From Pseudoalteromonas sp. P1-9 (GTDB lineage Bacteria > Pseudomonadota > Gammaproteobacteria > Enterobacterales > Alteromonadaceae): DNA of 64,000 nucleotides. The position numbers and the translations under genes are program-made. The notes under the pieces are model-generated. The model was not told the DNA's origin. It did no database searches and was given only the letters and a program-made list of their open reading frames with translations. The DNA lies in the NCBI RefSeq assembly GCF_001399975.1, contig NZ_LKBD01000001.1:213951-277950 (forward strand), given 5' to 3'. Every line of letters begins with the position of its first letter. Within the stretch, counting starts at the first letter, position 1. Positions 36,589 through 45,552 of the stretch are shown one piece after another.

Positions 36589-37068
36589 ATGTCTAACCAT
36601 ATAAAGGGGCAAAGCCGTACTCAAGCCACGCTATTTCCTGAAGTTCTGGATGACTTCATTGCTGAAGATAACCCAGTTCGTGTTATTGATGTATTTGTAG
36701 ATGAACTCAATTTAGAGCAAATGAAGTTTAATCGAGTTATTGCTAAACGCACAGGCCGTCCTGGTTATCATCCTGCCACCATTTTAAAGCTATACATATA
36801 CGGTTACCTCAATCGCATCCAGTCTTCTAGACGATTAGAAACGGAAACCATTAGAAATATAGAACTCATGTGGCTATTGGAACGCTTAAAGCTTGACTTC
36901 AAAACCATAGCTGATTTCAGACGTGACAATGCTGAAGGTATTAAACAAGCGTGTAGTCACTTCGTTACCATATGCCGAGAAATGGGTATGTTCAGTGAAG
37001 GTAAAGTGGCAATTGATGGCAGTAAGTTTAAAGCCGTTAACAGCAAGCCAACAACCCCGCAAGGGTAA
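36589..37068 (+). pseudogene. IS1182-family transposase, 3'-truncated
   Basis: Only the N-terminal ~150 residues of a transposase normally about 450-500 aa. Recognised by SRTQATLFPEVLDDFIAEDN, NPVRVIDVFVDEL, RPGYHPATILKLYIYGYL, RLKLDFKTIADFRRDNAEGI and EGKVAIDGSKFKAVNSK. Family sequence ends after about Lys153 (near 37047) and is followed by foreign sequence and a stop (PTTPQG). The downstream sequence is an AraC-type gene on the other strand. So the IS lost its catalytic DDE part and right end and cannot move itself. Confidence 0.8.
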
Positions 37069-37143
37069 AACAATTTGATTGAACTCATGGGAGTGAGAAA
37101 CCGGGTTTGCACTGTAAGAGCGAATAGATAATAGGTTTGGCAT
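37053..37143 (-). pseudogene. AraC-type regulator, N-terminal fragment
   Basis: About 30 codons from ATG 37143 reading MPNLLSIRSYSANPVSHSHE then FNQIVLPLRG. The SHSHEFNQIVLPL segment is the metal-site strand of the cupin-like arm of AraC-family regulators. The frame then enters the truncated transposase sequence. The rest of the gene, with the DNA-binding domain, is gone. Inferred from a short stretch. Confidence 0.55.
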
Positions 37144-37255
37144 GCCAACTACATCAAATTGTGATAATTCATAGCAATTTAATCGGTAATTTACCCCGCG
37201 ACAAGAGGCGTTTTACCTTTAAGCGAGTTTTAAAAACCGAAATCACAATAGCCGG

Positions 37256-37927
37256 TCACGCAAAGCCTTCAGCCGATTTGGTATCGATTTGGCTGAGTTG
37301 ATTAAACAAAATGCCGGCTTGGGTGCGGTTATTTAGGCCAAGTTTGCGTAAAATGGCGGATACATGTTGTTTTACTGTGGTTTCTTGCACAGACATTTCA
37401 TAAGCAATTTGTTTGTTTAACAGGCCGTCGGCAATCATGCCGAGTACTTTGTATTGCTGTGGCGTTAGCTTTTCTAGATTTTGCGCAAATTCGGTTTGCT
37501 CGTTGTCGATTGGGTGGGCTTCTAGGTCTAGATTTTCAGGCAGCCACGTGTCGCCATCAATCACAACTTCAATGGCTTTGCCAATATTGCTCAGCGAGGT
37601 CGATTTTGGAATGTAGGCGCAGGCACCAGCTTCCATGGCGTGGTTAATTATTTTGGCGTCTTCTGTTGCCGATACCATAATCACTAAAATATCAGGGTAT
37701 TGGTTGCGGATTTGCGTGAGCCCTTGCAGGCCTTTGGCGCCTGGAATATTTAAATCGAGGAAAATCAGTTCGGTTTCTGGGTGAGTTTCCAGCAATGAAA
37801 ACAAGCTCGCTAAATCATAACACTCTTGAATATTGTCTTTTTCGAGATAATTTGCCGCCGCTTGGCTTAAAGCACTGCGAAATAGCGGGTGATCGTCTGC
37901 GATAATGGCTTTCACTTGCGTTGTCAT
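37256..37927 (-). CDS. NarL/LuxR-type response regulator beside the 3-hydroxybutyrate locus
   Basis: 223 aa. Receiver domain at about 1-120 with IIADDHPLF, phosphoacceptor Asp in LIFLDLNIPG (about 58) and IPKSTS. LuxR-type helix-turn-helix at about 150-210: LTPQQYKVLGMIADGLLNKQ then IAYEMSVQETTVKQHVSAIL. GGAG lies before its ATG. It sits 110 bp downstream of the TonB receptor on the same strand, so it may be co-transcribed and control this locus. No cognate kinase is in the window. Confidence 0.9.
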   Translation of the reverse strand: MTTQVKAIIADDHPLFRSALSQAAANYLEKDNIQECYDLASLFSLLETHPETELIFLDLNIPGAKGLQGLTQIRNQYPDILVIMVSATEDAKIINHAMEAGACAYIPKSTSLSNIGKAIEVVIDGDTWLPENLDLEAHPIDNEQTEFAQNLEKLTPQQYKVLGMIADGLLNKQIAYEMSVQETTVKQHVSAILRKLGLNNRTQAGILFNQLSQIDTKSAEGFA

Positions 37928-38037
37928 CCAATTAACTCCAATTCTTCCTGTTATAAGGTATTCGAAATACGGTTACAAGCATTTCCCCAAAGCTGGGCCA
38001 CCAAACTAAGTGTTGGCGACCCAAGGGGGAGTGTTAA

Positions 38038-40350
38038 TTAAAAGCGGTAATTAACGGTGAGCGTAACGGTGCGCGGGTCGCCGTAATAACCAATTAAGGT
38101 ATTGTCACCACCTAACCCCGGCGTATATTTGCTTGTATCCGTTGGGTCTGTAGGATCAGGGGTGACAAATTGGTACCCACCAACAAGGTATTCTTCGTTT
38201 GTGAGGTTTTTACCCGTTAGTGATGCGCTCCAGTGGCCATCATTCGAGTACCAAGTCACACCCAAATTCACTAAGCCGTAGGCATCTTGCGAAAGCAGGC
38301 TGGCTTCTTCAAACAGCACATAATCGCCGCGGTGGTAGTAGTTACCGTTTACTACAAAGTCACCAAATGTTGATTCAATTGAGTAATCAAATCCTAGGTT
38401 AAAGGTTAAATCTGGGGTGTTAGCGATATCAAAGAATTCAGATTTATCAAACTCTTCACCCGTTTCTGGGTTGGTGTCTATCACCTCAGTAAATTCAGCA
38501 TCGATATAACCAAGCGAGGCATTAAAATTAAGGTTGTCAGTGGCAACATAGGTAAATTCGGCTTCAATACCTTGCGACTCTGAGCGGCCAATATTGCCAA
38601 GTCGCTGGTTGAGATCGGCTGAGGTTTCGCCCGGTAAAATCGAAATATACTGGCGGTCTTTATGCAGCAATGAGAATAAGGTGATATTAGCGCGCAGATT
38701 ATTGTTCCACTCGCTTTTCATACCCAGTTCAAATGAATCTACAATCTCTGGGTTGGCAGCGGGCTCTGCGGTTGTGGCACGTGGGTTATAAGTACCTGAC
38801 TTAAATCCTTGTGCGTAACTTGCAAAAAACATCATGTCATCTGAATGTTGATATTCCACACCAAGGCGTGGCGTAAAGCGCGACCAATCTTTGCTGTCGT
38901 TAAGTACTTCTGGCACTAATTCGCCTTCAGGGCGAACATAACCAGGGATCCAGCCCGAATACGGATAAACCGTTTCATAGACTAAACCGTTGCTAACATT
39001 GGCTTCTTTTTCGTCTTGAGTGTAACGGGCACCAAGGGTTGCCGACCATTGGTGATTAAAGTAATAGCTGCCTTGAATATACGCAGCTTTACTTGATGAG
39101 TTGTTACAGCCTGATACTTCACGGGTTAACCCCGGCAGCGAAATGGCATTACCTAGCACTTCTAAAATGGCTTCAAACTGGCCGCATGATTCGCCATCAT
39201 AGTAATAAAGGCCCGACACCAATTTGTAGTTTTCACCTGCGTGGTTTAGTTGTAATTCATGGCTGGTTTGATTGTCGTCATATACGGCTGGCACATCAAA
39301 AATACGAAGCGGTGTATTATCAAAGTCGATATTCGTTGGCGAATAGCTTTCACGCTTCGATGCCACATATTTTACGCTGGTGGCATCTGTTAAATCCCAG
39401 TTGGCAAGTAGGCTATAACCTTCAAGTTCTACTTTGTTCCAGGTTGGTAAGCTGGTGTACGAGTCGTATACGCTATTTGGCACTGGCGCATCTGTTAATA
39501 AACTCGGCAGTAAACGGTAGCCGCCTTTGGCATTTGATGTATCGTCGGTTTTATCCCAACTTAAGCGAAAGAATAAATCGTCATTAGCGTGCCATTCGAG
39601 CGTAACGCGGGCTGCTTCCACTTCTTTGTTGTAGTTTTCGCTATCTTGATTTGGTAAGTCTGATTGTAAATATTCACCAAACCCGTCGCGGTTTAAGTTG
39701 GCATAACCAACGCCAACATAAAGGGTATCTTGAATAAGTGGGTATTGCCCTGTGAGTTTAATATCGCGCTGGTTATAACTACCTACGCTTGCCGATACGT
39801 TAAATGTTGGGTCGCCCGACATTTCTTTGGTTACGTACTTAATAGCGCCACCTATGGTGTTTTTGCCATACAATGTGCCTTGCGGGCCGCGAAGTACTTC
39901 AACACGTTCAACATCAAGTAAATCAAGTACGGCACCTTGCGGTCGTGCTAAATACACATCATCAATATAAATACCCACACCTGGTTCATAACCCCAGAGC
40001 GGGTCTTGTTGGCCTACGCCGCGAATAAACGCCGTAATGGTTGAGTTTGTGCCACGACTGCGTTGTAGCGTGGTATTTGGTGAAAATTGTTGTACTTCAA
40101 TAAGCTCGGCAATGCCTTTTTCGGCAAGCTCGGTTGCACCTATTGAGGTAACTGCCACTGGCACTTGTTGAAGGTTTTCGACGGTTTTACGTGCGGTTAC
40201 TTGAATGCGCTCAAGCTCTGCTTTTTTCTCGCCGCTTTCCTGTTGATTTGCAAATGTAGGGGTTGCTAATGCCAATAATACAGCACCACTTACTGCAGAC
40301 AGTGAGCGTAGGCAAGCGTGTTTGCTGCTGTTGATATTTGCCTTGGTCAT
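38038..40350 (-). CDS. TonB-dependent receptor of the 3-hydroxybutyrate locus
   Basis: 770 aa outer-membrane receptor. Signal peptide at about 15-35, then a TonB-box-like region (LERIQVTARK), a plug (VAVTSIGATELAEKGI, RGVGQQDPLWGYEPGVGIYI, VLRGPQGTLYGKNTIGGAIK) and a barrel ending TVTLTVNYRF. It belongs to the large iron-independent receptor type common in Alteromonadales. Divergent from the permease/dehydrogenase operon across a 258-bp region with a 12-bp inverted repeat, so the cargo is likely 3-hydroxybutyrate oligomers or a related ester. That is inferred from context only. Confidence 0.87.
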   Translation of the reverse strand: MTKANINSSKHACLRSLSAVSGAVLLALATPTFANQQESGEKKAELERIQVTARKTVENLQQVPVAVTSIGATELAEKGIAELIEVQQFSPNTTLQRSRGTNSTITAFIRGVGQQDPLWGYEPGVGIYIDDVYLARPQGAVLDLLDVERVEVLRGPQGTLYGKNTIGGAIKYVTKEMSGDPTFNVSASVGSYNQRDIKLTGQYPLIQDTLYVGVGYANLNRDGFGEYLQSDLPNQDSENYNKEVEAARVTLEWHANDDLFFRLSWDKTDDTSNAKGGYRLLPSLLTDAPVPNSVYDSYTSLPTWNKVELEGYSLLANWDLTDATSVKYVASKRESYSPTNIDFDNTPLRIFDVPAVYDDNQTSHELQLNHAGENYKLVSGLYYYDGESCGQFEAILEVLGNAISLPGLTREVSGCNNSSSKAAYIQGSYYFNHQWSATLGARYTQDEKEANVSNGLVYETVYPYSGWIPGYVRPEGELVPEVLNDSKDWSRFTPRLGVEYQHSDDMMFFASYAQGFKSGTYNPRATTAEPAANPEIVDSFELGMKSEWNNNLRANITLFSLLHKDRQYISILPGETSADLNQRLGNIGRSESQGIEAEFTYVATDNLNFNASLGYIDAEFTEVIDTNPETGEEFDKSEFFDIANTPDLTFNLGFDYSIESTFGDFVVNGNYYHRGDYVLFEEASLLSQDAYGLVNLGVTWYSNDGHWSASLTGKNLTNEEYLVGGYQFVTPDPTDPTDTSKYTPGLGGDNTLIGYYGDPRTVTLTVNYRF

Positions 40351-40435
40351 AATGTTGTTCCTATCTTTATTGTTATACGTTACATCGCACAGCCAAGTCA
40401 GTTACCAATCTAGTGGGTAATCTTAAAAATAGCTT

Positions 40436-40509
40436 TAGCACTATAGTACTATCCACTGTTAATTTGTTGTTTTTAAATAATAAATCATTCGCGTATAACT
40501 ATAGTGCTA
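40436..40509. promoter_or_regulatory. Paired 12-bp inverted sites between the TonB receptor and operon
   Basis: TAGCACTATAGT (40436-40447) and its exact reverse complement ACTATAGTGCTA (40498-40509), 62 bp apart start to start, about six helical turns. Each half is itself partly symmetric (ACTATAGT). Placement between two divergent, functionally linked transcripts fits a shared operator. The binding protein is unknown; the NarL-type regulator is one candidate. Confidence 0.6.
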
Positions 40510-40608
40510 TTGTTTAAATCGCCACCCTTAGCCACATTGATATGCAGCAGTAATTTGATGCACTAGCAGCCAAGTCACCCTTGTTAGTGATTCAAATAGG
40601 AAGATTTT

Positions 40609-41910
40609 ATGTTAAGTATGCTTGGCCTGATTGGTGGTCTGGCGCTTTTGATTGTATTAACGCTGCGCGGCATGAATTTATTTATTGCCGCGCCAGCATG
40701 TGCACTCATTGTCGCGCTCACCAGTAATTTGGCGATATTTCCAAGCGCTGGCGCTGATAACTTTATTCAAGGCTATATGAATGGCTTTGCTAATTTTGTC
40801 AGTGCATGGTTTTTTATGTTTTTGCTGGGCAGTTTGTTTGGCAAATTTATGGAAGACACCGGTGCTGCCGACAGCGTAGCACGCTATATTGTCGATAAAC
40901 TCGGAATGAAACACGCTGTACTGGCAATTGTGATTGCGTGTGCGGTATTAACCTATGGTGGTGTCAGCGTGTTTATTGTGGCGTTTTCGGTTTACCCGAT
41001 GGCGTTATCGTTGTTCAAAGATGCAAATTTACCGCGCCGTTTTATACCGGCCACGCTGGCGTTTGGCTCGGTTACTTTTACCATGACATCAGCTGGTTCG
41101 CCTGAAATTCAAAACTGGATCCCGATTAAGTATTTAGGCACTTCGCCATATGCTGCGTGGGAGGTAAGTTTGGTTGTGGCGATTTTTATGGCGTGTTTTG
41201 GCTACTGGTGGCTGAAAAAAATGATTGGTAAAGCGGTTGCCAATGGCGAGCAGTATGTCGCACGCGATGACGACCCTGAAATTCCTGAGCGTGATTATCC
41301 ACATCCAATAACAGGGCTTATTCCACTACTTGTGGTGTTAGCACTTTCGTTCACCTTGCATGACAGCTTGCAGCAAGCAGCACTGATTGTGGCGTTATTG
41401 GGTGGGGTATTATCGATTGTGGTGATTAACTTTAAACACTTTCACAATCTTGCGAAAGCCACCACCGAAGGCACCAATGGTGCACTAATTGCGATTGGTA
41501 ACACTGCGGCTGTTGTGGGGTTTGGTGCAATTGCGAAATCGTCAGAAGCATTTACCGTGGCGGTTGACTTAATGACGCAAATTCCGGGCAACGAGTTAAT
41601 TGGTGCAGCAGTAGCGGTCAGTGTGATTGCGGGGTTAACGGGTTCGGCCTCAGGCGGGCAAGCGATTGCGTTGCCATTAGTAGCGCCGCACTATTTAGAT
41701 GCAGGGGTTAACCCTGAGCAATTACACCGTGTGGTGTCAATTTCGTCGGGTGCGCTCGATACCTTGCCACATAATGGGTATGTGGTAACCACCATTCGCG
41801 CAATTTGTAAAGAAACCCATCAAGCGGCATATTGGTCTATGGCGGCATTAAGTGCAGTGATACCGTTACTTGGCGTTGCATTGGCATTGTGTTTGTTTAT
41901 TTGGTTTTAA
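40609..41910 (+). CDS. GntP family permease (3-hydroxybutyrate uptake candidate)
   Basis: 433 aa, about 12 membrane helices with the GntP/CitMHS layout: GLALLIVLTLRGMNLFIAAP, YMNGFANFVSAWFFMFLLGS, GVSVFIVAFSVYPMALSLF and a C-terminal TGSASGGQAIALPLVAPHYL with SGALDTLPHNGYV. GntP proteins carry gluconate and other hydroxy acids with protons. Next to a 3-hydroxybutyrate dehydrogenase the likely substrate is 3-hydroxybutyrate. AGGAAG precedes the ATG. First gene of the five-gene operon. Confidence 0.87.
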   Translation: MLSMLGLIGGLALLIVLTLRGMNLFIAAPACALIVALTSNLAIFPSAGADNFIQGYMNGFANFVSAWFFMFLLGSLFGKFMEDTGAADSVARYIVDKLGMKHAVLAIVIACAVLTYGGVSVFIVAFSVYPMALSLFKDANLPRRFIPATLAFGSVTFTMTSAGSPEIQNWIPIKYLGTSPYAAWEVSLVVAIFMACFGYWWLKKMIGKAVANGEQYVARDDDPEIPERDYPHPITGLIPLLVVLALSFTLHDSLQQAALIVALLGGVLSIVVINFKHFHNLAKATTEGTNGALIAIGNTAAVVGFGAIAKSSEAFTVAVDLMTQIPGNELIGAAVAVSVIAGLTGSASGGQAIALPLVAPHYLDAGVNPEQLHRVVSISSGALDTLPHNGYVVTTIRAICKETHQAAYWSMAALSAVIPLLGVALALCLFIWF

Positions 41911-41919
41911 GGGCTGATT

Positions 41920-43098
41920 ATGAAAATAACAAAAATGATTACTTTGGTGTTTTTGCTACTGTGTTTACACGTAAATGCCGAAACGCTACTTGTTGAAAAA
42001 CAAACGTTTACTACACAAAACTTTAAAACCTTTGGCGGTAAAAACATTGCTGAAGTAACGGTGGGTTTTGAAAGTTACGGCACACTTAATGATAAAAAAG
42101 ACAATGCCATTTTAATTACCCATTTTTTCTCGGGTAATTCACATGCCGCAGGCAAATACGCTGAAAGCGACCCACTTCCAGGGTATTGGGATGCGATTAT
42201 TGGCCCTGGCAAAACCATTGATACCAATAAATATTTTGTTATCAGTGTGGACTCACTCGCCAATGCCAATGTGCATGATGGCCGCACCATTACAACAGGG
42301 CCTGCGTCAATCAATCCTGCTACAAACAAACCGTATGGCCTTGATTTCCCAGTGGTGACTATTCGCGATTTTGTGAATGTACAAAAGTTAGTACTTGAGA
42401 GTTTAGGTATAAAAAAACTGTATGCGGTGATGGGCGCATCAATGGGGTCATTTCAAGCGCTTGAATGGGCGGTGACTTACCCAAATTGGGTTGGCAAATT
42501 AGTGCATGTGATTGGCGGTGGCCAAATGGATGCGTGGAGTGTATCGGCGCTTGAGCACTGGGCATTGCCAATTCGTCTAGATAAAAATTGGAATAACGGT
42601 GATTACTATGGCAAAGCTGCGCCTATCGACGGGTTAACTGCCACTATGCTCAATATCACCCAAGATGCGATGCACCCGAATATGTTTGCGCTGAGTTTCC
42701 CTAATTTTAAAGTGATGGATAAAGGGGCGCTTAATGATATTCGCACTCAACCTGAGGTAGTACAAACCCTGTTAAGTCGCGCCAAACTTCGCGCTAAAAC
42801 GCAAGATGCCAACCATGTGCTGTATTTAGTGCGCGCATCACAGCTGTTTGTTGCGGGCCATCAAGATGACTACTTAGCAAGCCTTAGCAAAATCAGTGCG
42901 CCGAGTTTAATTATTCCTGCCAGCAAAGATTTACTGCTGCGCCCAGAAATGGGCCGTGCGCTTAATAGTGCATTAAAAGAGCAAGGCAAACAAACCGAAC
43001 TGGTAGAACTCACCGGCGATTGGGGCCATTTAGAAGGACTGTTTGCAATCTCAGCACAAAAAGAGCGTATACAAACGTTTTTGGAGGCCAAGAAATGA
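41920..43098 (+). CDS. Secreted MetX-like alpha/beta hydrolase
   Basis: 392 aa. Signal peptide at 1-20 (LVFLLLCLHVNA). The body is the homoserine O-acetyltransferase (MetX) fold: DNAILITHFFSGNSHAAGKY, GPGKTIDTNKYFVIS, nucleophile elbow GASMGS (Ser174), Asp337 in PASKDLLLRPE and His370 in GDWGHLEG. True MetX enzymes are cytoplasmic. Export and location inside a 3-hydroxybutyrate operon argue against methionine synthesis and for a periplasmic esterase or acyltransferase, perhaps cleaving hydroxybutyrate oligomers. Its stop overlaps the dehydrogenase start by 4 bp. Confidence 0.8.
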   Translation: MKITKMITLVFLLLCLHVNAETLLVEKQTFTTQNFKTFGGKNIAEVTVGFESYGTLNDKKDNAILITHFFSGNSHAAGKYAESDPLPGYWDAIIGPGKTIDTNKYFVISVDSLANANVHDGRTITTGPASINPATNKPYGLDFPVVTIRDFVNVQKLVLESLGIKKLYAVMGASMGSFQALEWAVTYPNWVGKLVHVIGGGQMDAWSVSALEHWALPIRLDKNWNNGDYYGKAAPIDGLTATMLNITQDAMHPNMFALSFPNFKVMDKGALNDIRTQPEVVQTLLSRAKLRAKTQDANHVLYLVRASQLFVAGHQDDYLASLSKISAPSLIIPASKDLLLRPEMGRALNSALKEQGKQTELVELTGDWGHLEGLFAISAQKERIQTFLEAKK

Positions 43099-43856
43099 AT
43101 AAACATATTTTGATTACCGGCGGAGCCAGTGGTATTGGTTTGGGAATTGCTGAAGCGCTCGCGGATAGCGAAACGCTGATCACTGTAACCGATCTTAACC
43201 AAGAGGCTGCACTTGAGGCGGCAAAAAAACTCAGTAGCAAAGGCTATCACGCGATTGGTGTGGCACTTAATGTGACTGATGAAGCTGCGATTATTCAGCT
43301 ACTTAGCGAGCTGCCAGCACCGGTGGATGTACTAATCAATAATGCGGGTATTCAACATGTTGCGGCGCTAGAAGAGTTTCCACAAAACCAGTGGCGCTTG
43401 CTGGTGGATGTGATGCTTACCGGCACAGCACTGATGACTAAAGCGGTTCTGCCAAGTATGCGTGAGCGTAATTTTGGCCGCGTGATTAATATTGGCTCAA
43501 TTCACAGTTTAGTGGCATCGCGTTTTAAATCGGCGTATGTGGCGGCCAAGCATGGATTAGTGGGTTTTTCGAAAGTGATGGCGTTAGAAACCGCTGATCA
43601 CGACATTACTATCAACACTATTTGCCCTGCGTATGTAAAAACCCCGCTAGTTGAAAAGCAAATTGCCGATCAGGCAAAAAACCACGGCATTAGCGAGCAG
43701 CAGGTGATTGAGCAAATTATGCTAGCGCCCATGCCAAAAAAATCATTTATCGATATTGCAGAAATCGCTCATACAGTGCGTTTTTTAATGGCGAAAGAGG
43801 CGTGCAATATTACCGGGCAAACCTTGGCGCTTGATGGCGGCTGGACCGCACAATAG
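43095..43856 (+). CDS. 3-hydroxybutyrate dehydrogenase
   Basis: 253 aa from ATG 43095, which has GGAGG upstream and overlaps the previous stop (ATGA). SDR motifs: TGGASGIGLG, NNAG, Ser in INIGSIHSL, YVAAKHGLVGFSK, and the D-3-hydroxybutyrate dehydrogenase mark PAYVKTPLVEKQI. C-terminus ITGQTLALDGGWTAQ. Oxidises D-3-hydroxybutyrate to acetoacetate with NAD in the cytoplasm. The product feeds the CoA-transferase encoded next. Confidence 0.92.
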   Translation: MNKHILITGGASGIGLGIAEALADSETLITVTDLNQEAALEAAKKLSSKGYHAIGVALNVTDEAAIIQLLSELPAPVDVLINNAGIQHVAALEEFPQNQWRLLVDVMLTGTALMTKAVLPSMRERNFGRVINIGSIHSLVASRFKSAYVAAKHGLVGFSKVMALETADHDITINTICPAYVKTPLVEKQIADQAKNHGISEQQVIEQIMLAPMPKKSFIDIAEIAHTVRFLMAKEACNITGQTLALDGGWTAQ

Positions 43857-43865
43857 GAGTTTAAA

Positions 43866-44570
43866 ATGGCAGGATTTAATAAAGTAGTTACAAGCTACAG
43901 TGAGGCAATGTCTGGGCTTGAAGATGGCATGACAGTAATTGCCGGTGGTTTTGGTTTGTGCGGTATTCCTGAAGGTTTAATAGGTGAAATTAAACGCCAG
44001 CAAACCAAAGGGCTTACGGTTGTTTCAAACAACTGTGGTGTCGATGGCTTTGGTTTGGGCATTTTGCTTGAAGACAAGCAAATTAAAAAAATGGTGTCGT
44101 CGTATGTGGGTGAAAACGCTTTATTTGAGCAGCAACTTTTGGCAGGTGAATTGGAGGTAGAACTTACCCCACAAGGTACTTTGGCTGAAAAAATGCGTGC
44201 AGGTGGTGCGGGCATTCCCGCATTTTATACAGCAACAGGTGTGGGTACCTTAGTGGCTGAAGGCAAAGAGATTAAACAGTTTAATGGCCGTGATTATTTG
44301 TTAGAGCCAAGTATTGTCGGTGACTTTGCCATTATTAAAGCGTGGAAAGCTGACCGCTTTGGCAACTGCGTTTATCGCCATACCGCAATGAATTTTAACC
44401 CCATGGCGGCAACCGCAGGCAAAATTACTGTAGTAGAAGCAGAAGAAATTGTGGAACCCGGTGAGCTTGCGCCCAGTGAAATTCATACTCCAGGTATTTA
44501 TGTAAACCGCGTGATAAAAGGTGCATTTGAAAAACGTATTGAGCGCGTTGTGACACAGGAGCAAAACTAA
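43866..44570 (+). CDS. 3-oxoacid CoA-transferase subunit A
   Basis: 234 aa. [22 protein letters not shown] glycine loop near residues 18-37 ([19 protein letters not shown]), then [17 protein letters not shown] and the typical [20 protein letters not shown]. These mark subunit A of succinyl-CoA:acetoacetate CoA-transferase (ScoA/AtoD type). AGGAG precedes the ATG. One-base overlap with subunit B (TAATG). Works with B as an alpha2-beta2 enzyme. Confidence 0.93.
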   Translation: MAGFNKVVTSYSEAMSGLEDGMTVIAGGFGLCGIPEGLIGEIKRQQTKGLTVVSNNCGVDGFGLGILLEDKQIKKMVSSYVGENALFEQQLLAGELEVELTPQGTLAEKMRAGGAGIPAFYTATGVGTLVAEGKEIKQFNGRDYLLEPSIVGDFAIIKAWKADRFGNCVYRHTAMNFNPMAATAGKITVVEAEEIVEPGELAPSEIHTPGIYVNRVIKGAFEKRIERVVTQEQN

Positions 44571-45229
44571 TGGCATTAACCAGAGAACAAATTGCACAGC
44601 GTGTAGCACGTGAACTGGAAGACGGTTTTTATGTAAATCTTGGCATTGGCATTCCAACGCTTGTGGCGAATTTTGTGCCTGAGGGCATCGAAGTAATGCT
44701 GCAATCAGAAAATGGCTTACTCGGCATGGGCCCTTACCCAACAAAAGACCAAGTAGACGCAGATATGATAAACGCGGGTAAAGAAACCGTTACCGCAGCC
44801 ACTGGCGCCGCGATTTTTAGCTCGGCAGAAAGTTTTGCGATGATCCGCGGCGGCCACGTTGATTTAACTGTGTTAGGTGCATTCGAAGTGGACCAACATG
44901 GCAATATTGCCAGCTGGATGATCCCCAAAAAATTGGTCAAGGGCATGGGCGGCGCAATGGATTTAGTGGCAGGCGCTAAAAACATTATTTGTGTAATGAC
45001 TCATGCTAATAAACATGGCGAGTCCAAATTATTAAGCCATTGCAGCCTACCGCTCACAGGGGTGAACTGCATTAATAAAATTGTAACCGATTTAGCAGTG
45101 TTAGAGGTAAAAGACGGTGCGTTTCATTTATTAGAGCGCGCACCGGGTATTAGCGTGGATGAAATCGTAAGTAAAACCCAAGGCAAGTTAGTGGTGCCTG
45201 ATTGTGTGCCCGAAATGGTGTTTAGTTAA
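44570..45229 (+). CDS. 3-oxoacid CoA-transferase subunit B
   Basis: 219 aa. FYVNLGIGIPTLVANFVPEG, then QSENGLLGMGPYP with the catalytic Glu that forms the enzyme-CoA thioester, RGGHVDLTVLGAFEVD, and WMIPKKLVKGMGGAMDL. Together with subunit A it converts acetoacetate to acetoacetyl-CoA using succinyl-CoA. Last gene of the operon, followed by a strong terminator. No thiolase gene lies nearby; the final cleavage must use one encoded elsewhere. Confidence 0.93.
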   Translation: MALTREQIAQRVARELEDGFYVNLGIGIPTLVANFVPEGIEVMLQSENGLLGMGPYPTKDQVDADMINAGKETVTAATGAAIFSSAESFAMIRGGHVDLTVLGAFEVDQHGNIASWMIPKKLVKGMGGAMDLVAGAKNIICVMTHANKHGESKLLSHCSLPLTGVNCINKIVTDLAVLEVKDGAFHLLERAPGISVDEIVSKTQGKLVVPDCVPEMVFS

Positions 45230-45256
45230 ATTAATTTCCAGTTGTAGCGTTAAACC

Positions 45257-45283
45257 AAAGGGGAAGCTGAGCACTTCCCCTTT
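45257..45283 (+). terminator. Rho-independent terminator of the 3-hydroxybutyrate operon
   Basis: Perfect 10-bp stem AAAGGGGAAG / CTTCCCCTTT, 7-base loop, then TTATTTTTA, 28 bp after the CoA-transferase B stop. Confidence 0.88.
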
Positions 45284-45552
45284 TTATTTTTAGGGTTATT
45301 GGAACCGAAATAGTGTGATTGTGGTGTTCGAGCTTGTTGATGGCAGTAGCGTTTTAGGTTGTTGTAGGGATCAAATTAAAAAGTTGGGGTAATTACTGGT
45401 GTTGCAACTTTAGGTGAATAAAGCGAAGAATATTAAGCAAATAACTAATTAATCAGTAAACCAAAAGCTGTAGACTTGCGCTAATTGTTCACTTCATTTA
45501 GCCTGCTACTTTCTGCCTTTTGTCATAGCTTTACAAGCATTAAGGAAAGTTT
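45284..45552. other. Intergenic region without a recognised gene
   Basis: About 270 bp past the terminator (323 bp from the last stop). It leads to the 156-aa membrane protein gene and should hold its promoter. No ORF, repeat or hairpin of note. Confidence 0.35.

Noticed and set aside
37070..37162. 10-bp inverted repeat ACAATTTGAT/ATCAAATTGT spanning 93 bp, suggesting a mini-element
   Set aside because: The interior reads as an AraC-type N-terminus on the minus strand, so it is former gene sequence; the repeat is probably chance.
41920..43098. Methionine biosynthesis gene metX
   Set aside because: A signal peptide and the ketone-body operon context argue against it despite the fold match.
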